Origin: Trichoplax sp. H2
Taxonomy: Eukaryota; Placozoa; Uniplacotomia; Trichoplacea
Reading direction: 5' to 3'
Length of the DNA stretch: 64,000 bases
NCBI GenBank assembly: GCA_003344405.1
Contig: NOWV01000023.1
Location: 620,001-684,000, forward strand
The notes beneath the pieces are model-generated. The model was not told the origin of the DNA, did no database searches, and was given only the letters and a program-made list of their open reading frames with translations. Within the stretch, counting starts at the first letter, position 1. Each line of letters starts with the position of its first letter. The position numbers and the translations under genes are program-made. This document shows, piece after piece, positions 34,401 to 47,000 of this stretch.

Positions 34401-35635
34401 GTCTAATTTCAACTATCAGTATAAACTTAAACATACCAAGTATCTATTAGAGCTGAAGAATTAATTAAGATTCAAAGAAAAAGATTACTTAGATTCCATA
34501 GCCGGCACTAGTCGTAATTTACTGTACTAATGGTTGCGTAGTTGTAGTAGTCTAACCGACTCTAACTAATTTATCTAATCTTAGATCATTATAAGAACTT
34601 CGTAAAAGATCTTATTCCATAAGGTTTTCAGCAATAGTACAAGGAACAATAAGTATCGAACAATCGCCGCAAAATGGACGAATAGAATTATAAAAATAAA
34701 ATGTCATTCTAATCTTATTAAGAAAACAAGACTGAAAATTTGCTTTTTGCTGAAAGACAACGATTCGAGCTTATTAATTAAGAGTAGGTTTTTAATTTTT
34801 ATAAACCGACGCTAAATAGGAAAAATTGAACAATTTAGGAATATTATTTTAAGGATTTCGGATGCATCATTAACCACTGTACAATCTCAAATACTTTCAC
34901 GGTCTATTCTTACCATTAATCAATATAAGTATCAAGCTTTTGATCAAGCTTAAACTATTTATTGCTAAAATATGAAGTTTAAATGCACGAACCTCGAATG
35001 CAAATCAAAGTTCGTACTTCTATATATAACGCGAATATTGTGATAGGATTGCAAATAACGTATAATATGATAGTTGTTGGTAAGCTTGAAATTCCTTATT
35101 TAGATGAAAGTATGAAAGTCAAATATCATGATAAAATTAAAAATTAATGAACGATCATATCTGGTATGCTAATATTGCTTAGTTCAAACATGGTGACGCC
35201 ACTCAAAAGGTTGATAGATCAACTAAGTGTTGATATGAAATTGCAAAAGTTTGATTATAATATTACTATACCGAAACATAATAGAAATCATTCATCCTTA
35301 AGATGAATTTTCTTGTTACATTGGGTGATATTCAACATCTAGTTGTCCGCAGTCTTTAATTAATTAAACTGAATAATAATATTCCTATTAAGATACTGGA
35401 TATTACTTCTTAAGTACAGCTCTTTCTTTATCTGTGAAGAGAATTTCTACACGAAGTAAATTATGAAACATTTGATGATTTTATTTTGCAGTTCAGCATA
35501 ATAATTTCAATATTATTCATATGTAGCAGAGCAAAATTATATATAATACAAAAACTAATGCTTAAATGGCCTAGCTGATTGCTGATAACTATTAAATTAT
35601 GCTTCTTCGAAAAACGCTATCTCATAAATATTAAT

Positions 35636-35890
35636 TTAGCAGATCACTAGATTTAATAAGTTATAATAGTAATCACTTTTATCAAGAATGTAAGTATGTA
35701 GCCAAAATGGCTCTTTCAACCGCGTATTGGCAAGACTAAATAAAACAGGAAGCCAATTTATTTCTGCTATTTTTACTTCAGATGGCAGACTTTTGGTTAA
35801 AAGCGAAAGAAATTTGTAATACATAGCTATACCCTGCTCGTATCGATAATTAAGGGCTTTTAAAAGTAAGAGAGTCCATTGAAACACCAT
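35636..35890 (-). CDS. small ORF, unrecognised (possible exon or remnant)
   Basis: ATG at 35890 opens an 84-codon frame in the middle of a gene-poor region: MVFQWTLLLLKALNYRYEQG, later NWLPVLFSLANTRLKEPFWL. The residue mix (many Trp, Pro, Leu, Tyr) is more protein-like than neighbouring random frames. I recognise no family and see no convincing flanking exons. Confidence 0.22.
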   Translation of the reverse strand: MVFQWTLLLLKALNYRYEQGIAMYYKFLSLLTKSLPSEVKIAEINWLPVLFSLANTRLKEPFWLHTYILDKSDYYYNLLNLVIC

Positions 35891-38800
35891 AACTATCAGC
35901 GTTGCTTTTAGATACTGATTATATATTATTTGTATTGTTCATAGCAAATTTCATCTTTAACGTTTTATTCATTTAATCTTATTTAATAATTTCCGATTAA
36001 TTGATATAGATCAAAATCTGATTTAATAAAATAAATTTCAACGGCGTAGAATTACGCGCTATTTAACATAGAATTTGTGGACTTAATAAATTGATCAGAA
36101 AATTGAGAAGTATCCTAAGGATGGAGAATAACTTCAAGATGAAATTTATAAATTTATAAATAATCGCCACATTTTATAGTAGACGTAAAAATCTTACCTA
36201 TATTTGTTTGGTTTTGGTTATTTATTGATAGTTATTATCTTTACCAGTGCACCATTTATAAAACCAATCTAATATTACCAGGAAAGTTATACCGCAAATT
36301 TAAACATAATATCCATATCTGAGGAAAGATATAAACAGCTCATCTTATAAATCGTAAATTTCATAACATCGAAGAATACTAATATTATTTAACTAATACC
36401 TTATACCGATTATCATATCCAAACACAGCCAAGGCAATTTGCTTTTAAATAAACAAAAATCTACTCATAAAAATTTTTCAGAGGCGATACAGTTTACTGT
36501 ACAATTATTGATGTTTTTTTGCAGTATCGCACAGGCTACTAATGAAAGGATTAAACAGGAGACAGTATCTGAGAACTCTATTGTTCGCATTTTCTTCTAT
36601 TCTTATCTCAATCATTACTACTTCATGTAGGCTAATATATTATAGAAATTTAATTAAATTGGTTTGTAAGCTAATTTAGCATTTGTATATGTTAATCTAC
36701 TCTATGAATTGAAATGTAGTTAAGAAATAAATCACGCTTTTATATGTAGTTGGAGACTGTTAACAGCGTGTCTGCATAAAAAATGCAATATATTTGTTAT
36801 TGTAATTTACTTTTATTTATATGAATGAAATACTGAGCGATGAGAAAACATGAATATGATACTCTCTTAATAAATATTTTTTGATCAATGAGGTTGTCAT
36901 AAGTAACTTGGACAGGCAGTATTCTTAATTCTTTCACTGAGCCATATCACGATCATAGTTGATTAACAGTAATATGATTGTAATATTCTATACTGAAATT
37001 TTAACAAGACGTCAAGTTTGATATTTTATTTTAAGACAATTATCCAGACTAAATTTGCTAACATATCCAGTTTAAATTCACACTGATTTATTTTATTGCT
37101 GTATTCATCAATAGAATCAGCTACACCATTCTTTTCTCAATGCAGAATCACGTAATTACGTAGATAATTTTCATTTATTTCATTATCAAACTGAAGCCAA
37201 AAGGGCTCATATCAGAGAAACTGTTATAAATAAAAGATAAGAAAGAATTTTTACTGCTTTTCTTTATTAATTTGAACTATTAGATATTAACGGAGCAAAA
37301 AGGCTTTAGTTTTCATCAAAGGATAAGCGTTTAGCCGTAAGACCGGTAACGATCAATTAAATGCTATTAGCTTGCTAGTTGCATAAAATTATTTATACTT
37401 TACAATTTATTTATTTTGACTAGACCTAGCAGTTTAACGCCAAGAAACGCATTGTGATAGAGATTAAAAGTCTTTTTCCTTATTTAGTTTGATAATAACA
37501 GTACGTTTTGTTTTGATCTGTTTACAGCTGAAATAGAAATGGAAAATCATTCTTGGACAAATTTAATATTTTTAATTTAAAGTTCTAATATCACACAGTC
37601 AATATCTATGCAATGCGTATTAAAATTCTACCTACCAGCAGTTGTCGTTAGCGAAATTACTACATTTTTAGGATGTTCTGATTACAGTATAAGAAGCCTA
37701 ACCTCATTAACTGTACCACGCGAATCGGTTAAAACTATGGTTTGATATGGAATTTTTTAAGGATATTTAGCCAAAATACTTATCTAAGTTACTCTTTAAG
37801 TAAATAAATATATATCTATAATTTTAATAAATCTGTTAAAGAAATCAATTTCAGCTTATATAGAAGATTTTTCGTTAGCGTAGAGTTCGATATTATAAGT
37901 ATCAATAAATAGCTTTAATACAGAGTAGAGACTGACTTCAAATATTCATATGTATAATTCTCATTTGATACTCTTTTAAGATAAAGTATTAAAATCGTAC
38001 GAAGCAAAATCTCTATTAGTTATTCGTTATAGTTCGTTAATTTTGACCTTTAACTTCAATAATTTTATCTCAATTAACGTGAGCGAATGGTTCTATTAAT
38101 TTCGATCATCTAACTAAGCAAAAAATTAATTAATTGTAGTTCCAACTAATTTTGTCACTATTTCTTTCTCTACCAAGAGACTATGCCTCGTAACATCAGA
38201 TCAAAGTACTCGATATAAAGGACTAAAGCAAATCAGTAGTAATAAAATATATCAAAATTATCGCTACTGTATTCCTTTATGGAAGGTAAATAAATTAAGC
38301 TACGTGAGTGTGAGAATGAATATTAAAAGTTGAAAGCATTATGGTATCATTTATGAAATATAGCACAACTGGAATTGAATTTGCAATGATTCCTACTTAT
38401 TGTTGTAGCAGTGAAAATTTAAATGCAATAATAGCGTTGGTCTTGCAGTTAAGCCACTCATTCTAGAGCCTGCCTAGTGATTTGTTTTGGTATCAGTAAA
38501 TGAAATACTAAAGCAAATTTAATCGTTTTTGTTTTGTACGGTTTGCAAGCAATAATAATAACAATTATCTTTTTACTTTACAGCATCAACATAAATCAAA
38601 ACCAGTTGAAGATACAGTATATTCAAATGGCAATTTAAGTTTGACTTCATGCTAAAACGATATCGGTCCTAAATACCTAATTTTATTTTTTAAAGATTGG
38701 TACAAGACTTGAAAAGGTTTTATAAGATTCTATTGGAAAAAAATCATACCCGCGAAATGATATAAATTGCAAAACTACATATGCCAGTGTACACTGTACA

Positions 38801-39809
38801 ATATTTGCTTTAAATTTCGATTAAAATCGCAATGTCTGCCATACTACTAATTTTGAATAAAGAAGTTTCATAGGCAAGATAAATCAAATTTTATTGTACA
38901 TTTCATATGATGATTAAATATGTCCATAATAAATTTCTATTTTTCAAAACACATTCACATTAGGCTTATCAACCTCTGACCTTGATTAAGATATAAAAAA
39001 GTGGCTATTTTTGTAGCATACCATTTTATGACCACCTTTATGTCATATTACGTTCTAGGTTACCTATTGACAGACTTATTGGTATTTTATTATAGTGATT
39101 TCAATGCATCTGTCGTTTATTCTATTCTACCTATGCTGAAAGTGATTGTTTAGCTATAACTAAACATATAGATAGTATACGAAAACTCTATTATTTGCTG
39201 TATAATAAATACCTAGATTGAAAATTATTACTGGTCATTACCATTTGCTATTTTTGCTAACATCTGATTAAATTTAATATTACAGTGTAGATATCCTAAA
39301 ATTATAGAATTGTTATCAAGTTATATCAAGGTCAGCTGCACAGTAGGAAATAAAATCACACAAATGAAGAGCCACTCCAATCAGTTTATAATATTTTTCT
39401 TAAAAATTTCGAATAAAAAATTGGAATAATTATAAAAAATCCAATTTTTTTGTTCTTTCATTTCACAGAACATCAGTAGTCGACACATTGTGGAAATTAC
39501 AAATTAACTAGCCATATTTAGCAACATAATACTATAAATGAAATTAGAAATGAAGCTAAGAATGAAATGATAATAATTTTACAGACAAGTCGAAATAATC
39601 GAAATTCACAGAATAATAATAAGCTAAAAGTGAAAGTAAAAACATTTGAAATGGTTAGTATGACTAGTACCATCATTATTTTAATTATACATCGTCCACC
39701 TTACCTATGACGAAAAAATCTTCTCAAGACAAAACAGACGTCTATAATATCCGCCCTTTCTCCTCTTATCTAGGATAATATTTATACTTGTGTGCAACGT
39801 GTCCTTGTT

Positions 39810-40037
39810 TCAATCAAATTTCATTTTCCATTTTGCTCTATTAATGTGATCAAAACTAGTCACATACAGGTTCTTAAATCTCTGCAATCTTAGCAAAGTT
39901 AGCTGTTGAGATATAGAATTAACTTGCTTGGTAATGCTATCGATGATAATACCTTGTAATTGCATACTATTAACAAGTCGATCAAAAATTGCATTAATTC
40001 CAATATGGCCTATAATATCAATTTGATATCTTGTCAT
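39810..40037 (-). CDS. small ORF, unrecognised
   Basis: ATG-initiated 75-codon frame 0.6 kb downstream of the HTH gene on the same strand. It has hydrophobic/polar alternation (IGINAIFDRLVNSMQLQGI). It carries no DDE-transposase signature, so it is not evidence of a transposase C terminus. Possibly non-coding. Confidence 0.2.
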   Translation of the reverse strand: MTRYQIDIIGHIGINAIFDRLVNSMQLQGIIIDSITKQVNSISQQLTLLRLQRFKNLYVTSFDHINRAKWKMKFD

Positions 40038-40621
40038 TATATAACATTGAATTAGATATCATGGATTCCTTGATTTCATTTCTCTTCTATTTTTTCTGGT
40101 TACTATTGTTACTTTTATAGAAGTTAGCAAAAACGAACTATCTGATATGATAGCCGTAACGCCTACTCATGTACAATATCGCTAGATGTTACATTCATGA
40201 CCTATGTTGACTAATTTATTACACCTTTAAGTATAATATTTTTGTCTATTTAATCGAGATAGCGCTAATTAATGCTATAAAATCTCTGCAGGATATTTAT
40301 GTCCATTAAATAATTTAACGTACCACAAGAAATTTTCAATTGTAATTATCACCATCATCAAGTAAAATATGTCAACAAATTGATTATTTCATTTCGATGT
40401 CGAATACCATTATGTTGCTCAACTCATTGCAATTTGCCATCAGTCCAGTAAACGGACATTGTATGACTTGGACTTTGCAACCCAATAAGTATGTATGTAG
40501 ATGAGTATTTTTTTGATTGGATCATTATGACCATGTTCGCACAGACTAAGTCTTCAAATTAAGATGTATATGAGATTTAAACTTGAATTAAATAAGGAGG
40601 TCAAGGATATAAGATCGAGAC

Positions 40622-41056
40622 CTAACAATTACTATTGTTCGACTTATGCAATGATATCCCCAGGCGTTTCTTCCAGCGTTTCAACCACGTGTCACTAGCT
40701 CGAAATGTCTGACTAATATTGAGTTCTTTAGCTAACTCTAAAGCCTTCTTTTTAAGCAATTTATTACTTACCAATCGATTATTGGCTAATTCATCCTTAT
40801 AATATTCATAGACAGCATTGTCTAAATCGATAGATATAGGTCGGCGACCAACATGTAATTTACGTTTCTTCTTGCGATCGCCTTCATTTTCTGCGGCTAA
40901 TTTAACATAATTTTTATTCCACTCTCGAATTCTAACACGCTCAACACCATATTCTCGCGCTGTTTTAGATACATTACAGTTATTAGCTCTTAAATATTTG
41001 ACGGCTTGAATTTTATATTCCACTGTAAACGATCTTCTCCTCCTACATAGTGCCAT
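40622..41056 (-). CDS. double helix-turn-helix protein, pogo/CENP-B type, no catalytic domain
   Basis: Intronless 144-residue predicted DNA-binding protein. The frame extends 10 codons upstream to a TTG, but the first ATG is 41056. Residues ~5-50 (RRRRSFTVEYKIQAVKYLRA, VSKTAREYGVERVRIREWNK) fit the Brinker-type/homeodomain-like HTH found at the front of some pogo-class transposases. Residues ~70-138 (VGRRPISIDLDNAVYEYYKD, then FRASDTWLKRWKKRLGISL) fit the CENP-B/Tc5 HTH, and a Lys/Arg-rich linker (DRKKKRKLHVGRRP) may act as a nuclear signal. The stop follows LHKSNNSNC. The DDE catalytic domain that normally follows is absent and I see none in the 600 bp downstream. It is either a domesticated DNA-binding gene or the intact front end of a dead element; no terminal inverted repeats seen. 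Confidence 0.75.
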   Translation of the reverse strand: MALCRRRRSFTVEYKIQAVKYLRANNCNVSKTAREYGVERVRIREWNKNYVKLAAENEGDRKKKRKLHVGRRPISIDLDNAVYEYYKDELANNRLVSNKLLKKKALELAKELNISQTFRASDTWLKRWKKRLGISLHKSNNSNC

Positions 41057-44000
41057 GATGCCAGCTTCAACATATGATTGGATCAATTTTTTAAAACTCT
41101 AAGTTGATAAATGGACTAAATTATTAAAAAATGAAGGATATCCTGATGTTAAAATTGCTAAAATTCAGTAGGTTGAAATTGGACTATATGTAGTATTGGA
41201 AATTTAACTGCTACGCTATAAGATAGGAAAGCAAGAATATTACCAACGAGAGAAGAAGATGAAAGTTAAAAAGAAAGTGAATGTGTGCATACGATTATAT
41301 GTGTATTTGAGTGTACTTGTATTTAAGGTGAAGAATTGAATGGTGTGAACAGAGAAAACAAATTTTGCACTTGCTACCCTTATGCCATGTATTTAAATAG
41401 GCGTTTATTAATAAGCCAGGGCCAAGATCATTCTTGTCTGGAGGTCAAATTATAATTTACGGTAGTTGCTATCCAGCACAATTACGATTACAATGTTGAT
41501 AGTTATTGCTATTATTAGCCTCATCAACTATAATTGCTATGTCTACCCTGATGAGTATTCTATCCATTAATTGTTTTAATTATAAAAGATTGAATAACTG
41601 CAATAATAATTATTCCATTTTTTTCAGGAACAATATATGAAAATTAAGCAAGAAAATGCGATGATACAATAAAGATAATTATCGTTAATTTAAATATTTT
41701 TTTCACATGTCAAATTACAAAGGTAAGCATTAAATTCCACATCAACGGAATATAAAAACATGCATTGAAAACCAATAAGTGATATGCGACGTGATGGGAG
41801 GAGATTTGTTAAAATAGGAATTGTTACAAATCAAAGGTGCTGGGTAATAACTAAACAAGCGAATGAGATTTGAGGAAATAAATAGACAGGAATACAGAGA
41901 GAGAGAGTAATAATGTAGACTATGCAATTTATAGCAAATAATTAATAGAATGTAGGGATAATGCCATAATGAAAATGAGGAAGGAAGGGATATTAAGAGA
42001 AAGAGTATAAATTTGATTAAACAGTAGGTTAGTTTTAACAGAGTATTCCTTATTGAGTAGCCACTAATATAAATCAATGCAGTGAAACAATCAATCTTCT
42101 TTGAATACAATAGTTATTAGCTCTGCCGGTAGGGGTTGTCTCTTCGTTAATAATAGAACGGTAGGTGAACTGGACTGAATTAGAATGGTGTCAAAAGATT
42201 TCAATCAGAAAAAGAAAAGATTTCAGATGAAAAATAAAACATTTCATGTGTAATATTCAATAAAGCAATGATACCGGTAAGCAGTAAATATCTACAGGAC
42301 ATGCACCTGCTGGGATAGCATCTATTATGTAACTAACAACACTGTTGATTTGTTTAGTATTAACAGTAGCCAAAAGTAATAAAAGCTTAAAATAGTAGTA
42401 ACAGCTACGTTTAGAGCCAGCTTAGTAAAAGAGTTCTATAATTAATGACTTTTATTATCATTTCGATTACTGTTATCATTTTTCTTATTATTGATCAACA
42501 TATTTTGCTTATTAACTTTAACTGTAGCCATCCGATTATATTAAACACATTAATCAGTGATGCTTTCAGTTCTGATTCAAATCTAATGATCAATCACATT
42601 AAATGTCTTAAGAGTAATCATAACTAATAAAATATAAACACTCAAAATACTAATTCTGCATTTTTAAAGTGCTGAGTCAATTTAGCCGATTTAGATTATA
42701 ATTAAAATTCTATTGTTACCTAATATGTACAATATTATTTCATCTATATCTATCTATCAATCTATCTAGCATTTCTACGAATTTAGATTTATTACTCAAA
42801 TATAATTTCTAATAGCAGAATAATTTAAAGCAGCCAATAATGTTTTACACATCGATGACGGCTGAGCGATTTACTCACCAATCTATAAAGAATAAAATAA
42901 TTAATTCGTTGATATTAATCAGGAGGGATAACGACATAGAAATTTTTTTAGTAGTAATTGATCAATATGAGAATCTTTTATCTTTAAAGTATAAATGCAT
43001 AAAATCTATACCCCAAAGTTTAAAATATATTCTAAAGACTTTTAATATTGATCTTTCATGTTAATTATATACCATCACAACGGATTTAATTAAATTGAGA
43101 CCGCTACCATTTAATGATCAATACTAACTGATACGCATTTATAGTAATCTATTAATCTACAGTATTGCGTTCAGTACAAATTTGTTCACTATTAATGGGT
43201 ATCACACCTGCCTTACACCATAGTTAACTATACCGTACTATTGAATAATGATTGCAGAAGTGATTATAGTGGTAGCTAATGCAAACTGTTGTTGCTACTA
43301 CCTTAGACATTAATGCAGTCAGGTAACAATTAATTTCCTGAACGAATGAGAGACTCATTCAATAAAAAAATAGATCAAGCTGTAATTAGAAAATATTGAA
43401 TAATATCATTTATGGGTGATTATCAGTCCCCTAGATCAATCACAGTAGAATAAAATCATTATATATTATCAGTATCCTAAGAACAATGTGTCACTAAATA
43501 ATGCTTAATTGATCCGGTATTATTAGAAAAATAGGAAATTACGGTCAATTTCTAATGTTTTATATTGCGTACGTTCATGATTAATAGCGTCTGGCCGGTG
43601 AAATTAAGCTATTTGGGGGCTTTATCAGATAGATGTAAAGGTTATACAATAACTACATATGATAAATTTATTGATCCAAAGCAGCATGAAATTTCGTCCT
43701 TTCAGACATTTCGATCTCATTATTGTCTGTTATCACGTTTACGACTCGTCATTGAACAATTGCTATTAAATAACACGTAGAAAACGACCAGAGCTTATTT
43801 ATTCTTAGATGAGAATACCAGCAGCTAAAAAAATACCCTAGTAGCAAAGGAAGTTAAAAATAGAGTTGTTAATGAGCGTTTCAGTGGATAATATAATTTA
43901 GTCTTTATGTCAATAATACTGTAATCATAGCTATGAGTATTATGTAACAGGAATGCCAAAATTTTACATATGCAATTTCTACTGTTATTGTTTCTATAAT

Positions 44001-47000
44001 TTAAATAAATATTCATTATAGCTCTTAATTAAACTTCACTTTAATATAGTATAGATCAGACATTGATAAATTGCTCATTAGTGAATATTAGGGAAAAACG
44101 GTGATAAGATTATAGCTTTATTTCGAGTATTGGCTTAATGAATTGCTAGTCTATATAATCCTTATATAGGCACATTAGTAATAAATAGCTAACCGTATCT
44201 ATCTATAATTCCATATTATTTTATCAACATAGCCTTATCCTATTGTATAAAGCTATTTAAATTTAAGTTACTTTAAGAAAATTACTTTTGCAGTAAATTA
44301 GATTCTATTGATTCAAAAATTAAATTAATATCAACGTTATAATTACTTACCGCAACTTTATTTGCAATACTGTATCCATCAAGGTAAGATCAGTATGCTT
44401 CCCATTATAATTAAGCAACCAATAATTTACCTTTGCAAATATTAATCAACGAATTAGATCATATGACAATCAATGTCTTGGAAGATTTGATTAGCCATCA
44501 AAAGGAAACAACAGCGGAAGAGGAATCAAAATCTATTAATCAAAATTGAGTTACAGCAATTTTGCCAAGGGTCACGAAATATTTTGATTGTAAATAGCGG
44601 GTAGAGTGCATTTACATCTTACGTGGATTTATTGATCAGCTTATAAAATAATAAAATAAGGGAAGTCAATCAATTCTTAAAAGAAAAGATTTACTTATGA
44701 AACATGACTACTATTTTCTGTATGGATACATTATGAAATATGTTCATATTGCATTTCACTTTTTTGATTACAGCATAAAGCTCTTGATTGAAGGGATAAC
44801 TAAAATATTTAATCAACTGTATAGGCACAGAAATGAAATTATAAGCTAGATATTTGACCACTACATTTCTGCTTAGCTAAGAACTGTTTGCTGGGTACAG
44901 CATAATTCTACAGTCACATAGATCTACCATCTTTCATTAACTGATATCAGCAAAAAAACATTAAAATATCAAGAAGATATCCAATATTTTTACTTAACTT
45001 TAATATCATGAGGTAGGTGAATCTTTTTTTAATTTACTGCGCAAGGGAATATTAATATAGAAATAAAAGAGGGAAACAATGAAAATGTATGAAAATCGCT
45101 TGCTATTGCAAACTAATCATTGTATTTTATAGCTAACAATTCGATCTTAACATCATTATAGCTAATATATTTATTACCATTATTACCAGTTTTGCGGCTG
45201 CATTTGATTAGGTATGGAACAAAGCGGGTTTAATTTTTACTTCATTTCATAAATACAAAGATGATATGCGATTAGCCTCATCAAATGATGCTAAAGTTTA
45301 CGCTTACTTAAAAGAAATCTAAAAAAGGCCTACGAAGGTAATCTGAGCCATTGGTGCTAACGAATGCTATAATTTTTCGCAATGACAACGACATCTTTTG
45401 ATCACAATACAACTAGTACTGCAATTTATGAGATTGAAATAATGAAATATTTAGAATATATAGCTTTACAAGAACATTTCATTCGAATGTCACTATTGGT
45501 AAATACAGTGTTGATGATATAGATTTGATCTGACAGATTATAATGCTTGGTTTTAAGAAAAATCCGAAATTTCCGTCTTATATATCATACTTCCGATTAA
45601 TTAAAAAGAACTTTAGTAATATTTATTTTTATCATAGGATCATAGTGATTTAATAGCGATGACTAAATATAGTCAATGTTCTGTTACTGCCGTAGGCTAC
45701 AAAAGATGAATTATAAATACAATATTTTTACTTCCTACTTATAGATAATGCAGTAAATTCGTATTTTATTGCCCATACAATAATATCGAAATAGTGACCA
45801 CGGTAGCGATATAGGTAAAACAGAGTTGGAATGAATCCAGTATTTCATCAAGTGATCTATAAGCAGCCTTTCTGGCCAAATTACTTAGTATAAGACAGTA
45901 ATAAAAGTTATTAAACTACAATAATACAAGACAAATCTCTACGCTGTGTACGATGTATTTTGTATTTGTTAGTATTAAAAATGTTTCTTAAGTATCCAAG
46001 AATAAATTTTTTATCTAAAAATATAGTAATTCAATCAATATAGCCCCTACAAAAAGTAGCTACTACAATCAACGTAAAATATTGCTTCAAACCAATTTCA
46101 CATACAATCAAAATTTAGTAATGCCACGTTCTTATGCTAATTCTTGTTTACATTATTCGTAATGATTTAGACTGCTGATAATTTGTTACTGTGCTTGAAA
46201 CTAGAAATATTTTAGGAGTAGTGTTTAATAAAACTGTAGATTACAACTCAGCTATAATCATTAGCAGAACTTACAGTTTTTGTAATACAATGCAGAATTA
46301 ATAATTCTAAATGAGTCTATTATTGATAATATTGGCACCGAGAATAGCATTGTACATCTTGTTGTTTTTAAGGTCAATTTTTGGATATAAAATTCAATAG
46401 TTATTTTTCACTATACAACTATAAATGAATTAAATTAAAACAATTTCAGTTTTTTTTGTCAATGCAAGGGGCTATTAATCGATCGCATGACTACAACGCA
46501 TGAAATTAGGCCAATTTAAGAAGTTTTGATATTGTCAAATCGGGAGCTTGAAAGCTATTTCTATTTTATTCTACGAAATGTCAGTTAGAATTTTTAAACT
46601 ATCAGTATTTGCATTAAAATATTTGCTAAAGCAAAAGCTAGTTTTAATTTGTAAATATGGTTTATAATATGAAGCAATCACGAAATTTTCAAGGATATAG
46701 CTGTCATAAATCTTTGCTACTTGGTTACTTTGCTGTAGACGATAATATCGTATGCATACTAATGAATTAATTATAACTAATGATTTTAATTGTAAATAGC
46801 GATGCCTAATAACTTACCAAGTTTTAAATAATATTTATACCTTTATTTATGTCTTTCGTTTATCGTGAGAAATGATTTGAACATGAATCATTTGTTGAAA
46901 GACGCAATATAAACATAATAAACTACGTAATTTTCCACATGAAAAAGCAGACGTCTGTATTTCATAATCTCCGGTTAATTCAAAAAGTTAGTAAGACCTG

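Larger units (their letters stand above)
27620..40621. other. 13-kb gene-poor A+T-rich stretch
   Basis: No recognisable exon, RNA gene or intact element. It contains a decayed repeat family (28.57-28.90 and 30.17-30.45 kb), small perfect hairpins near 28.42, 30.10 and 31.45 kb, a longer stem-loop at 30.94 kb and a short (AT)n run near 33.13 kb. Two small minus-strand open frames with true ATG starts (35636-35890 and 39810-40037) are listed separately. It could be a single large intergenic or intronic space. Confidence 0.55.

Noticed and set aside
41742-42110. Minus-strand 122-codon frame rich in Leu, Ser, Tyr
   Set aside because: It is the complement of a purine-rich low-complexity run (GAGAGAGAG, GAAAATGAGGAAGGAAGGG), which removes stop codons on that strand.
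42741-42770. TCTA microsatellite
   Set aside because: Real but short and ordinary; not worth a separate feature.
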